A DNA stretch of 64,000 nt from Persicaria tinctoria (lineage: Eukaryota > Streptophyta > Magnoliopsida > Caryophyllales > Polygonaceae). The stretch spans positions 12,993,175-13,057,174 of the forward strand of contig JBANSL010000018.1 of assembly GCA_037127255.1 (NCBI GenBank). Direction: 5' to 3'. Positions within the stretch are counted from its first letter, which is position 1; each line of letters opens with the position of its first letter. The notes beneath the pieces were generated by a model. It was given only the letters and a program-made list of their open reading frames with translations, did no database searches and was not told where the DNA came from. Made by a program: the position numbers and the translations under genes. Below are positions 46,444 through 58,700 of this stretch, one piece after another.

Positions 46444-47309
46444 GGGAAATTTACAGAAAACCACCCGCTAAATGTAGCTCCTTACACTTAACCACCCGTT
46501 AAACAACAAATTCCAGAAAACCACCCATTAAATAGGTTTTGTTTTCAAATCACCACCTATTGTCTATTTTTATTAGGTTTTTGTCAAATATATATGATAA
46601 TACATTATTTTAAGTTTTATATTTAACTTAAAATCTCAAATTCATATCAAAATATATTTGATTAAATTTTAAAAAAAATATTTTTTTTAAACTTGATGTA
46701 TATATGAACAAATTTGTTCTATTTTATTCATAAAAATGGTTATAAATTTTTATATACTTCTTTTTAATCAAAATTAAAAATAAGTTTATAAATCATTAGC
46801 ATTGTTTAAATTTAATAATTATTTTGATACTAATAATTAATTTCTCATTTTCTTTCATACTTGTAAACACCTACACTATATACTAAAAATGAAAAAAAAT
46901 CTAAATATTTTTTTAATAATATTTTTCCAGGCTCAAAAATATTTTTTATTAAATGTATCTTTATTAAAATTTGTTTGACTTTTTAAATAAAAATTAAATA
47001 ATATTTTCCACATTTAGAACATCCGCCCTTCAAATAAATTTAAAACTTGTACACGTTTTTTCCCCTAATATATTAAATTAATATAAGTGTTTACCCCTAC
47101 AATAAATATAATTTAAATATATTGAAGTTTAAAGTTTAAGTATAAAATATTGAAATATACTATATTTAATGGAATTCTAATGGAATTATGTGGTGGGTGG
47201 TGATTTGAAAACAAAACTCATTTAATGAGTGGTTTTATGTAATTTTGTTTTTAGTGGGTGGTTAAGTGTAAAAGACTATATATAATGAGTGGTTTTCTGT
47301 AAATTTCTC
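46444..47309. mobile_element. Mutator-like MITE, 9-bp TSD
   Basis: The ends GGGAAATTTACAGAAAACCA and (reversed right end) GAGAAATTTACAGAAAACCA are followed by paired arms with ccacccgttaa and tcaccacc words over about 120 bp. The perfect 9-bp duplication TAAATAGGA lies at 46435-46443 and 47310-47318. The AT-rich interior is non-coding. Confidence 0.9.
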
Positions 47310-47509
47310 TAAATAGGATTCACATCCTCTGTCCCCCTCTTTGACCTCGTCCCCCTCACAAACCTTAATTAAAAAAAGAAAGAAAACAAAAGCAAAAAAT
47401 AAAAAATAGATTAAAACAATAAAAAATAAATGGAGTTTGTGAGAGAGGACAATAGAGGGAGACAGAAGATTCACACCCGAATAAATACTCCCTCAGTCCC
47501 TCCGTTATA

Positions 47510-47972
47510 AACGAATGGAGCGGGGACGGGGATGAAGAAATTAAACGGGGACGGGAGCCAAAGTGATTTCCAGCACGGGGACGGGAATAGTAGTCCCCAC
47601 CCCGTGGGGATCCCCGATGGGAGTATGAAATTCTGTTTTTATTTAGATTTTATCTAAGTTTAAATAATTTTAAGCTTTTACCTTATAATTTACATTTATG
47701 AGATATTATATGTAATATTTATATCATATTTTTTTACATAACTTTAATAATATCTTATAGTTTTCTATTAAATGAGGGGAACCATGAGTTTTAAAGGGGG
47801 AACCCGAAGGGGAAACTCGTAGGGAATGCAAACGGAGAAAATTACGCGGGGACGGGGATGGAAACGGGGAACATTTTTTATCTCTGAACGCAGACGAGGA
47901 CGGGCGGACTTTTTGCAAACGGGGACGGGGAGGGTACTCCCTGCCCCGAACCCACCCCGTTGCCATCTCTAG
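47510..47972. mobile_element. hAT-like element with GGGGACGGGG subterminal words
   Basis: The right end, reversed, reads TAGAGATGGCAACGGGGTGG, a typical hAT terminus. The left end near 47510 reads cgaatggagcggggacgggg. CGGGGACGGGG and its inverse crowd both arms. No exact target duplication was seen. It sits next to Stowaway sequence on both sides (47488-47505, 47977-48125). Confidence 0.6.
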
Positions 47973-47976
47973 GGTG

Positions 47977-48125
47977 GACGCTCTCTCGTTTCGGTAAAAC
48001 ATGTTGTTTACTATTCACACGCTTTTTAGAGAATAAAAAAACTCTACATTATAAAATATCCATCTTACATAAAATTATTTTAATAAGTTGTACTTATTTA
48101 TAACAACTACGAAATTGTTCACATA
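47977..48125. mobile_element. Truncated Stowaway MITE
   Basis: Starts gctctctcgtttcggtaaaa and continues with tgtttactattcacacgctt and acttatttataacaactacg, matching the left half of the Stowaway at 4274. The right half is missing. Confidence 0.6.
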
Positions 48126-48129
48126 AGAC

Positions 48130-48362
48130 AGATTCCTGTTGTATCACTGACCCGTGGTGCTACAATTCGATGGTGGTTGACTTTGTTTTTTGCTGACACC
48201 CTCAACTTGTTGGGATTAGATTTGCTTAAGTCATCATGTTGTAGAGTTTATTTTTACTTGTTGGATGCATCTTTTTCTGTATATTTAGGCGATTTTCATC
48301 TGCCGATTCATTGACCTCTCAAGGAATCAGGTGTCTAATCTCAAATTTTTACTAAAAAAAAT
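48130..48362 (+). mobile_element. LINE 3' tail, plus strand
   Basis: Ends with tctcaaggaatcaggtgtct, aatctcaaatttttact and A's, matching the tails at 19089 and 28305. Upstream 200 bp is its 3' UTR. No coding part is retained. Confidence 0.55.
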
Positions 48363-49366
48363 TTTACATAAATAATGAACGATATATTTTACCGAACTGA
48401 AAGCCTCAAGAATTCACCAAAATTTAGCTTTAAATATATTGTACTGTATATCTCTATGTTGGGCTTGGGCTCTCGATTGTTAGGGATCTCATAAATCCGG
48501 TCATTAAATTTATAAGTCAACCACAAAAAATATGTATCCACATTAGGCATCCATCAGAATTAGGCTTGTTCTTAGAAATGTAAAATTGTCCACTGCCCAC
48601 TCTTTATCCCCTTCCTTTTTATGTTCTATAGAACCGCGAGAGGGATCGAACTCGTGAAATAAAGGGTTACGACTCACGAGATATCATCTTTAAGATTATC
48701 GACAATAAGGGTATTTTTGTCATGGGAAATTCCACGTGACAGCTACGAGTTTGAAAGATTTTCGTATTTTCCACCATAATAATCTTAGAGACTAAGATCG
48801 AGTTCTTATAAAGGATAGGATCGATGAATTTCACAAATACGTTATCAACAAGCCAAAACTTACGTGCTTGACAATACAACATTACAACAATTTTTTTTAT
48901 AAAGGTAAGAATTCGAAATATCAGACAACATCATTGTCTAGTAAATCGAGATACTGTTGCTCACGGACTAGTTCTTACTATAAAAGGGCTAAGAAAACAA
49001 ACAACAATAATACAACATGGAAAATAACAGAAGTTGAGGGTTTCCACATACAAGATGCAAACGAAGAAGATGGAAACAGAGTGATCTTGCACAACTCAAA
49101 AACACAATTTTTATTCAGTAACAATTGTTTTTTAGACATGAATATGACTTTCTATGAGTGGGAGGCTTAGTGAAGTACTATATAATGGCAAGTTTAACTG
49201 ATGCAGCTCTGTAATGGTCAAGACTCGCGCCCACGAGGATTGCATAACTGGCCTAAACAATAACAATATCTTCACATTTTGGAGTGTTCTGATTCTTCCA
49301 AACAATCAATTACACAGCGAATTCTGTTTACTTAACTAAGCAGCAAATTCCGCATCCATTTGGTTG
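48363..49366. other. Intergenic; possible LINE tail remnant near 48889
   Basis: The stretch 48889-48945 reads on the minus strand gatatttcgaattcttacct then ttataaaaaaaatt, like the LINE tails elsewhere. The rest shows nothing I recognise. Confidence 0.35.
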
Positions 49367-52300
49367 TCACACTCTTCTCACTGGTAGCATGACTCCCTGC
49401 TTTGATCCGGACTCAAGCATCGCTTCCAAAATGGCAACATCTCTCACGCCTTCAACATAAGATAGCCGGGGCTCAGCCTGGTGGTTAGTCACTTTCTGCA
49501 TTTAGAATTTCAATTGCAAGTGCAAAATTCTGTCAGTCAAGGAGTTCTGTTTACCGCCCCTTGAAAAAGAAGCTCGAATACCAGCTTCGGAAAACTACAT
49601 AAGAGTTTCGGCACATAAAAGGTCCCACTGAACAGGTGGTAATCTTACAGTACCTTAAGGGAGACTTCTGAAATGTCATGTATAAAGGCTTTCAGTTCTT
49701 CGTTTACTCCGCAGAACGAATGGAATGAATTTGTGCATTTCCCCTCAGCATTGTAGCTGGAAACCTGTAACGGACATCAGATTAGGATGGTTTTCATACT
49801 AGGTAAAAAGAGCTATAAATGTGCATTAGAAAGTTAGTTATCAAGTTAGGAGTCAACGCATTAAAACTAACTGTTCTCTCTAAGAAATCTTCCAAAAGAA
49901 AAGATCATATTTTTTTATAATGTCCTTTTCAATAATATAAGAAAACTACACTAAGGAAAACAAGGCCATAAGCTAGGAAGATATATATTTATTTTTTCAC
50001 ATACCATGTATCCATGTCGTCCATCAACACTGGAACGTTCTACTTGTACAGTTCCATTCAAGCCCACTACTCGCCAAAATATCTACAGTACAACATCTCA
50101 AAAGTCACCAATAAATAGTAGATTAATATCGTTAAAATGAATCTAATTGTCTCATTATCACTTGCCTTGGGTGCTCTCGTGGATACTGACATCACAAAAA
50201 CACCATGGCAGCCATTTTCAAACAGACTGTATGAAGTGTCTCACATGAGAACTCCATTAATAAAAATAAGATATTTTGGTCTAAGAGTACTTAAATCACA
50301 TGTATTCTTCATAACTTACAATGTCGAGGAGATATTGTCTGGTGGAGGCAGGGTTACATCAACATGAGATGTCAAAGCTGATACAGAGGTCACCTCTCCA
50401 ACAAGCTTATTATGAAAAATATGAAACATTAGCAAAATGGTATAACTCATACTAGCATACAGCAGCACCCTATTTCTAAAGGATGAAGCCTAGGGGATGA
50501 AAAAAAATGCAGCCAATTCCATCTCATTACTGTAATGGGTGTTAGTCATGTAAAATAGGTATTTATGAACATTAAGTACACAGTCTCATATCCTAGATCT
50601 TATACAACTTGTAGAGAAGTAATAGGTGTAAGTGGTAGTTATAGGAATACAAGAGGCAAGTCAGATCTGAGTAAAATGTGTAGTTTCATCAATGTAGTTC
50701 TACAGCCACAGTAGGAAAAAGTGTGTCAATATATTGGAAGTAAACATGTTTGAAATACACTTACCATCCTCAATCCTGCAATCATGTGCACTCCCATATC
50801 CAAAATGAAACCTCCCTGCCACAGCAATATGCAGAAGAAGCACATATGATGTGGACCATGTCTCAAAGAATTATCAGAATTACAAAATTCACAAGTAACA
50901 TTGCTTACAGTGAAGTTTCTCCTCCAGCCACTCGAGAAATAAGGATTAGAACTATTCATTGATCCTTCCACAATAACTTGAACACTCATCAAATTTCCCA
51001 AATCAGCCACCAGTTTCTTGCCCTGTAAAACCACCAGATTTTCATTGTGAAGCTTTTAACGATAAATATAAAAGCGAGATGAGGATTCCAACCTCAACAA
51101 ATGCAGGCTCAAACCGATAATTTTCTGCCACAGCCCAAATTGGTGAGCCACTAATACCAGCAGATATGGATTTGTAGGATAGCAGTGCAGCTTCGGCCTC
51201 ATCAATGTCTGCACAGAAGAAGTGGATAGAAAATATGCTAAAAATATTTGGGAAAATAATTCAAAATATTGGACATAAACCAAAACTTCAACTGAAAAAA
51301 TGATCCGTATAATTTATGGTTTATAAGTTAACAATGTGTATTATTTTAGTAGTTTTTAAAATTGGAATTATTTTTTGGTCTTTGCATTTTTATATTTGAG
51401 ATGTGAACAGGGAAGGCAGAATGCAGTGAAAATTTATTTTGACAATGAAACTTCTTGAGTAGGAGATAAACTTTGAGATAGGATAGGATGGCAATGGATT
51501 GTCACCTGATTCTCTAATACAATCCACCCACTCAACCCAACTAGTCACCGAGCAATGCATCCACTTCTACCCAAAACCCTCCACTCATGGGCTCATGGCT
51601 GAATCTCCTGGGTCTAGTAAATTATTGGCTGCCTTACATTATGTTTCTTGTACTCTAATGTACAACATTGAGCTTTCATAATAAAAAAAACTGGGTAAAC
51701 CACACAAAACCATCCTTTATAATTAAAATTCCATAAAGCATCTCTTTATCCAACATTGCTAGCAAAATATCCTTTGTTTTTGGCAAAGCAAACAGCAAGA
51801 CACTGTAAACTATTTACCATTTTATATCACACTCATGTTTTTATGGGCACAATATATTTATATATTGGCTTTTAATTGTAAGGGCTGAAGTAACCTGTCA
51901 TATATTACAGTCATGTTTTTCTCCAGACCTGTTAGGCTTTCAACCTCTTTTCGGGTGATTTGGGTTCTGCTCAGGTGAAATTGTTATCCCTAATTTAAGA
52001 CGATAAATTTTCAAAGCACAATAAAAGCATCTAGAATGGGAAAAAAATATATAGAAGTTACGCACTAGCAGCCGCTGGTTTCTCTGTTCATCCAAAATGA
52101 TCCCATGGAAGTGTCCATGCAAGAAGAGAAAGAAGCAAATAAGTACTTCGCGTAAAAGGTAGAGAATTCATATATGAAAATAAAAGCAACTGAACACACT
52201 CTTGGAAGAATAGTTCAATGACAGGGAAGAAACTTCAGCAACCTAGTAGCTGATGCTTAATTGTAGCTTTTTTGTATACTTGACAATGTTTAGGAATCTC

Positions 52301-53202
52301 TTTGAAGGCGGAACATTCATTCAATTAATGAGGTAAATATCAAAAATCACCTTGAATAACATGCTTTCCTGCCTTAAGTAGCTTCAGTGACATGTCCACC
52401 TGTACCAGATGAAATATTTTAGACAAGACTAAAATGCAGATCAACGCATTCCATTAAATCCCTCCAAGATAGCCTAGTAGCATACTCATGAGTCATGTGT
52501 CATGTACATGGAATTTCTGGACGACAAGTTCAAATGATCATACTATATTAAAAGGGGTTTTCTACTTCAGCGGAGGGTGGTGACTTATCTGTAAGAAGCT
52601 TACTCAATATTGAAGGGTTTATTCTCATTCTCAAGCCCTATGTAAAAGATCTCTTTACCCCTAATCTGAATTGACCAATGCATACCTAAATCTCCAAGTT
52701 AAAACTTGATTATGAGTTCTCACAAGCAAGTTCAAGGTTAATAGCAAAAAGTACGAGAGATCAGATAGAATGTAAAATTGAACTAGTTCACATCGTACAA
52801 ATAAAGATCGGTTTGGAATAAGGAAAGATAGAGATCAGAAAAACCTGAATCTGGCCAGCAAGAACAACAGCAACTGCAATAATGGAAGGATCTCGAATAA
52901 TCTCTTCAAGGCCTTCATCTCCCCATTTTGATTCCACTCCTGGAAACGTCTTCCGAGCAACATCAACCGCAGATGTCGCTGAGTCCTGATTACCACGGAA
53001 TGTACTTCGATTTAGCAACCAAATCCGAAACCCTAGAGTGTCACAGAAGAGGTAAAAACGTGGATTAGCAAAGGAAACGTACTCGGGAGCGACTCCAGAT
53101 GGATTTAACAGCGACAAGATCGGAGATCTCAGATAATCTGGGGATGTATTGAGTCTTGACAAAAATGCCAGCTCCGATAATTGAAATTTGAGGTTTTGCC
53201 AT
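49367..53202 (-). CDS. Gfo/Idh/MocA-family oxidoreductase, 12 exons, 357 aa
   Basis: A cytosolic-type NAD(P)-binding oxidoreductase of the glucose-fructose oxidoreductase/inositol dehydrogenase superfamily; the plant substrate is not known. Predicted exons: 53083-53202, 52845-52985, 52351-52399, 52066-52083, 51093-51208, 50909-51022, 50765-50815, 50320-50405, 50166-50226, 50005-50082, 49654-49764 and 49367-49495. The Rossmann start is MAKPQISIIGAGIFVKTQYI. The EKP motif typical of the family is encoded by an 18-nt microexon (exon 4), followed by IWAVAENYRFEPAFVE and SGWRRNFTGGFILDMGVHMI. The C terminus is EPRLSYVEGVRDVAILEAML, ending PVRRV. The intron after exon 9 starts GC instead of GT (CCCAAG/gcaagt). 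All phases agree. Closest remembered relatives are Arabidopsis oxidoreductase-family proteins such as At4g17370. The start Met at 53202 directly precedes the Rossmann strand. Confidence 0.9.
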
Positions 53203-53458
53203 ATGAACGCTAAATTGTCTCAAGGAGTAAATTGCAATCTATGATTTTTGCAATTTGCAACTACGCGGGAGATTGGAAGACGATTGGATTGGAGGCAGGC
53301 GAGCGATGAGAGTGGATATCCTCTGGGCCACACTAAACTCTCCAACAATAAGTTCAATAACTATGAATTAACAAAACCCTCTTGCTCCAATAGGTGAAAA
53401 ATTGCTCAACTTGGCGCTCCTCGGCCAAGGTGTAAACCATGGTGACAGTTCGCACAGG

Positions 53459-53822
53459 GAGGGCGGTTATTCGAGCCGAACGTTGCTCGTTCATATTTTC
53501 ATTTAAAATATCAACGAGCTTTAACCGAGTCTAAATTTTAACTCGAGCTTTAAGAATGTGCTCATAATCGACTCGTTTAAGAAATGACCGATTCGAGCTT
53601 TAATTAGTTCTACTTGCTCATTATACAGCAACTCAAACAAAACTTTAGAAATTCCATAAAATTCGAGCTATTTGAGTTTAATTCGAACGAATCGGGCTTT
53701 TGCCCGAACTTGAAAATGTGCTCATGCTCGGCTCATTTAGAAAAATGAACAAACTCGAGTCAATTTTTTGTCGAACGAGTACGGGTCGATTTCAATTTAC
53801 TCGTATTCACATAACACACCTA
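53459..53822. mobile_element. Inverted-repeat element rich in CGAGC words
   Basis: Between the divergent oxidoreductase and SDR genes. Words such as actcgagcttta, gaatgtgctcat and tcgagctt recur in both orientations, and the ends (ggttattcgagcc; reversed right gtgaatacgagta) look paired. No target duplication was seen; a hAT-like MITE is possible. Confidence 0.4.
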
Positions 53823-54057
53823 GTCTCTTGCTCCAAATGGACCAAACGTCACCGGTGACCGGTTGAACTAAGCCCGCGCAGGCATGGATTAATAAACCCG
53901 CCCAAATGAACCCGAGTAAATAGAAACATAGTAAATCTTGTTACTGGTTGGTGGAAAGAAGAAAAGCATGGTACGAAAGAAATAATGGATCATTCAAAGA
54001 GCCCTACTTATCTAACTCACTCGTATCCAACATATATGTTATTTTATCTCCTCCTCT

Positions 54058-54068
54058 CTCTATATATT
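54058..54068 (+). promoter_or_regulatory. TATA-box of the SDR gene
   Basis: ctctctatatatttc lies about 65 bp before the predicted ATG at 54126, preceded by a CT-rich tract; a reasonable plant core promoter with a short leader. Confidence 0.5.
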
Positions 54069-54125
54069 TCTCAAAGCACATTCATTTAGTGTTTCATAAG
54101 AACATCGTCTTTGTTCTATCAACTG

Positions 54126-55112
54126 ATGGATCCTAATAGTCCTCAAACAAGCGATGGACAAAGGTAATACACATCATAACACTTTAGCGTGGATCTTATG
54201 GTCGAGTTGGGTCTGTCGTATACACGAATCAAGATCTTCCTTCTTCTTGTTGTTGTTGTTTTAGTGTGTAAAGTGTTATGCCTAACTAATATGCATCTCT
54301 ATGAATCCAGGCTTAAGGGAAAGGTGGTGGTGATAACGGGCGGTGCAAGGGGGATAGGGGAGGCGACAGCCAAGTTGTTTGCACTAAACGGAGCACACGT
54401 GGTGGTGGCGGATATACTCGATGAGCAGGGGTTGAGGTTGGCGAATTCGATAGGAGGCCTCTTTGTCCACTGCGACGTGTCGATAGAATCTGATGTGGAA
54501 AAGGCTGTGATCTTGGCTTTACAATGGAAGGGGAGGCTAGATGTTATGTTCAACAATGCAGGCATCTCAGGGCCCGACGGCAGCATCACCAAGCTTGAGA
54601 TGGATAAGGTTATGTCTCTTCTTGCTGTCAATGTGCACGGGATGGTGCACGGAATTAAGCACGCCGCTAGAGCCATGATCGAAGGGCAAAATCGCGGGTG
54701 CATAATCTGCACGTCAAGCTCCGCGGCCATAATGGGAGGACTAGCATCGCATGCTTACACCATGTCGAAAGAGGCGATCCTTGGCCTAATGAGGAGCTCA
54801 GCCTGTGAGCTCGGTAAGCATGGGATCCGAGTGAACTGCATTTCGCCCCATGGGGTTCCATCTGAGATGCTTGTCGATGCCTACAGACGGTTGGTAGGAA
54901 ACCCAGACGTGACCCAGAACGAAGTTGCGAAAATAGTCGGGGAAAGAGGTAGCCTGTTGAGAGGCAGAGGCGGGAGGCTTGAAGATATAGCTAGGGTTGC
55001 TCTTTTCTTAGCTAGTGATGACGACGCCGGCTTCATAACTGGCCATAATCTGGTGGTTGACGGTGGCTATACTTCTGGAAGTACCACTTTGAGCTCCCTC
55101 ATCTACCAATAA
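54126..55112 (+). CDS. Short-chain dehydrogenase, ABA2/secoisolariciresinol DH-like, 2 exons
   Basis: A classical NAD-dependent SDR (SDR110C group), the family of xanthoxin dehydrogenase ABA2 and secoisolariciresinol dehydrogenase; the exact alcohol substrate cannot be told. Exon 1 is 54126-54163 (MDPNSPQTSDGQ plus two bases) and exon 2 is 54311-55112, joined inside an Arg codon (AG/G), which is where ABA2-type genes carry their intron. The product is 279 aa. Seen: cofactor loop TGGARGIGE at residues 22-30, NNAG at 94-97, Ser cluster CTSSSAA near 146-152, and the catalytic Tyr162/Lys166 in AYTMSK. The C terminus has NLVVDGGYTSG. A longer single-exon frame from 54198 would start with a hydrophobic stretch (IKIFLLLVVVVLVCKVLCL), but that stretch is the T-rich intron. 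Convergent with the downstream kinase gene. Confidence 0.9.
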
Positions 55113-55745
55113 TTCAAACTGAACAATACTCAATTGGATCGATCAATGTTACAGGAAATATTACATAATCGCCGTTTACCAATGCTTCTAAAACCCTGTT
55201 GGGGACTAATCCATTCTCAAGGGCCAGGCAGCATAAATCAAACTAGCTTCTTACCGTTACTATTCGAAATGTAGTCGCAATAAAGTGGCACCAAAGGACC
55301 ATCATTTCCCTTTTTGCACACAAGAATCAATGGCATTCGCATCTCTGTGGAGTTCTGTATTTACTTACAATGGAATTCTGTGGACTGACTTCTGTGCAGT
55401 TCCTTTCGGTCTGTGATGACACCTTGAATACAAGATGGTTGATCATGTCTTCGCTTACAAATCAATTCATCACTCGGTAACTCACAGTATCAAAAAATCA
55501 TCAGCAATGAATCGCTGCAAGAACCTGTGGGAGCATCATCTTTTTGCACCCATCTTCTGGCTAGCCGGCTGACTCCAGCCCAAGTTGCATTGTGTGCCCA
55601 CTTGACTGGCCACAATCATCTGGGAGGCAACGAATGAATCATCTGCACCATCCGAGTACTTTAAAAGTCGGTTTTTTCCAAGCAGATAATTTCCTCATGT
55701 ATTCATTGCTTATGGAAGCACCAAACATGGGCAAAATATTTTTGG
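55113..55745. other. Convergent 3' region between SDR and kinase genes
   Basis: Expected to hold both 3' UTRs; no other feature recognised. Confidence 0.5.
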
Positions 55746-58700
55746 CTACTGCTCTTTTTGTATAACATCCACTGAGCCAGATCGGGCTGCTTGGAACTGA
55801 GCAGCATACTGTCTCGCCAAATCCTTTAGCTTCTCAAGCAGTTCCTGAAACGAAGGCCTGAGCTGTGGCTCGCTGAAAATGAAAGAATAAAATAAATTTA
55901 ATGATTCACCTAAAATCTCCAGCAGAAGCTCTAGATACCATAATGCATGCCTATAATGCAGTTGAAAGAGAGAATTATGAGTGATTTGAGTACCAATCTG
56001 AGTCATATTCACCGTATCAAAAACACCTGGATAAATCACCTAATGATGGAGAGCTGGCTATAAAAACTCGACCCTGCCAAAATCTTTTTGATTTTGGGGA
56101 AGAACAAAAGTTGTTTGAATCCCAAAACCATAAATAAACCGAACCTGAACACCCTCTCGACTAATCAGGCTATAGTAATGAAAATAGCATATATCATTAT
56201 CATCAAATAGACATGATATCCTAAATCTAAAGTAGAACCCAACCCATTGAACGCAATTGACACGAAAAGTTAAATAACGTATGTATCCTATAAACTAGTG
56301 TAGTGCTCTTGTACTTTGTACTGGTTTATAATTATAGGAATTTTCTAATGTGTGCCCAAAACCCAAAAAATAAGAATATTCCTTTAGAAAAGTGTTCTTT
56401 CCCTTTATTTCGATGCATTAGCCTCTAGGGTCAATGCATTAAACTAGGGCTTCTTTCCTTTGTTGGGTTCTTAACCTATTCCCTTGCGGCATAGATTAGA
56501 AAAAACGTATAATCTTGCAAATCTTTTTTATATATGATTTTTTCTTTTATCAAGGGATACTTTTGGAGGGGAATTTTTTTTTTTTCAAGACACAACTCAA
56601 CCATAAGTTGATACGTAAGATGTTAGGCATCAATTTCAGTAAAAGTATATATATTAGACAAAACGATGTTTTGATGATCTGTTCAGCTAACATTGTTATG
56701 CATAAAACATAGCAGCAAGAAGATATTTGGGAACTTGGGACACTACAAGGACTGCTGTAAAACACTTCTTATTTCAAGAGTGACCAAACAAATAAATGAT
56801 GACATCAAAGAATAGCTCATCATGACATGAGTGCATAACAATGATAAAGCAGCATAATGACTAAACAATTCATCAAGTTAGATTATCATCAGTTACCGCC
56901 ATTAGGATATGGAAAGAAACTTCAGCCTTACAATTGGACAACTGGATTATACCATACCAAAGGAAGGGTAACATAAAGAAAGTAGAAAAATCCTTCGATG
57001 TCATAACATCTGACATTTCAATGTTTGACATTTATAGAAACTGGATTGAAGACCCAAAATGACTATCTTTTTGAAAAAAAATAAATTAAATACATTCTCA
57101 TGATTAAGAATTAACAACAAATCTCATCAAGAAAACTTGATTATCAAGATTTTTATCTTGCACTAGTCTTCCAGGTTTTAAAAATTTCTTTACTTGTGAA
57201 AACTGCATCCAGAATTTCATTTTCATTATAAATAGGGGTGTTTTGGATCTGTTACTCATTTTCTTCAAGGGAAAATTTATAATTGTAAACATTCAAGGAA
57301 ACTGGTTCAAAACGTTCAAAATCTCCAGGTACCTAACAAAATTTTATAAAAAGAATAGAAATAAAGAAAACAATTGGGGTCCTTTCTTAGGGTTGAGGAC
57401 GCTTGTTTACTAAGCACTCCCAAATGGAAAAAATGTATGAACATTTGTGGGGTAAAATGGACACAATATGAATTAAATAGCAACAGAAGCAAATCAAGCA
57501 AGCACCTTTGCCAGCAGTTTTCAATTATAGACGCCCACTTTGGATCTACATCACTTGGAATGTCAAGTCTTTGGTTCATAAATCCAACGGCCCCAATAAC
57601 CTGTAGAAGTCATAAAGGAGGACTAGTCAAGCTACACCATACTTGCATGCATACAATAATAAGTTTACTCCAAGCAATGCACTCATTAGTTATTACCCTA
57701 CCTAAAGCAAAAGCCAAAAGCTCTACACAAAGAAAAAAGGCTTTGATTGCAATCTGAATCTGATAACTACAAAATTACACATCCAAACAAGCTCCAAATA
57801 ACATGTTCAGACAAATATTTGAAGGTGAAAAGCATCCTAGTATGAAAGAATTTAACCCATCTTATGGATTTAAAAGCAAAGGATCATTATAGTGAGAATA
57901 TTTGCTTTCAGCTGTCAAGACTATATATTCAATTAGAACCAGTTGTACTTGGGTACCAATTTGGTTTGCATGGTAGGGCTGTCTTGTTGAATTTTCAATT
58001 TGGTTTCTTCACCTGAGAAACTTTCTGCTTTACAGAGCAATACTATAGATGAGAGTTCAATTACAAAGAAACAATTTCAATTCAAGATTTTTCCAATAAC
58101 TAACCTATTTTGAGTGTCTTACGGTAAATGTTTAACCTAAAAGTACAACTTTATTAATTTGAATAAGAAAGGACTCAAAACTACACTATTCCACTTTATT
58201 TATCACTAGCAAACTTGCATTCTTTTATAGCACTAGGAGCGAAATCTATTAGACCCTCAGCAGTATAGGAATAATGCTACTGATCAACAATAGTAAAAAA
58301 GTATAGTGAAAGGAAATTTCCCCTCCTCTTTACTAAGCCTGCTATAGCCTCAAATTCTAACAATATCAGGATGTTCCTCTTTCGTAAGGAAACCCTTTGA
58401 CACATGTCATATGGAATTAGTAGTTTTTTGGTGGTAAACTAGTAGCTTTAGCCGTATACTACCGGTTAGAAGATTTCTCTTCTAGTGGTATAAAAAAAAA
58501 TGTGAGTTGTGTAGTTTTTGGTAATTAACCATGGGATTGAATAAGCTACAATTTTTAAGTGGGTCTAAAGATAGGAATCCAGATATAACTAGATTACCTG
58601 CATTGAGTTGAGATATTCCCAAGGGATCTTCTCCGTAGCAAGTTCCCACAAAATGACTCCAAAGCTATATATATCTGACCTAAAGAATCCCATAAAAGCT

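Noticed and set aside
54198..55112. Single-exon SDR with an N-terminal transmembrane helix
   Set aside because: The hydrophobic part is T-rich and bounded by a good GT donor (54164) and CAG acceptor (54310). The spliced form restores the family's usual N terminus and length.
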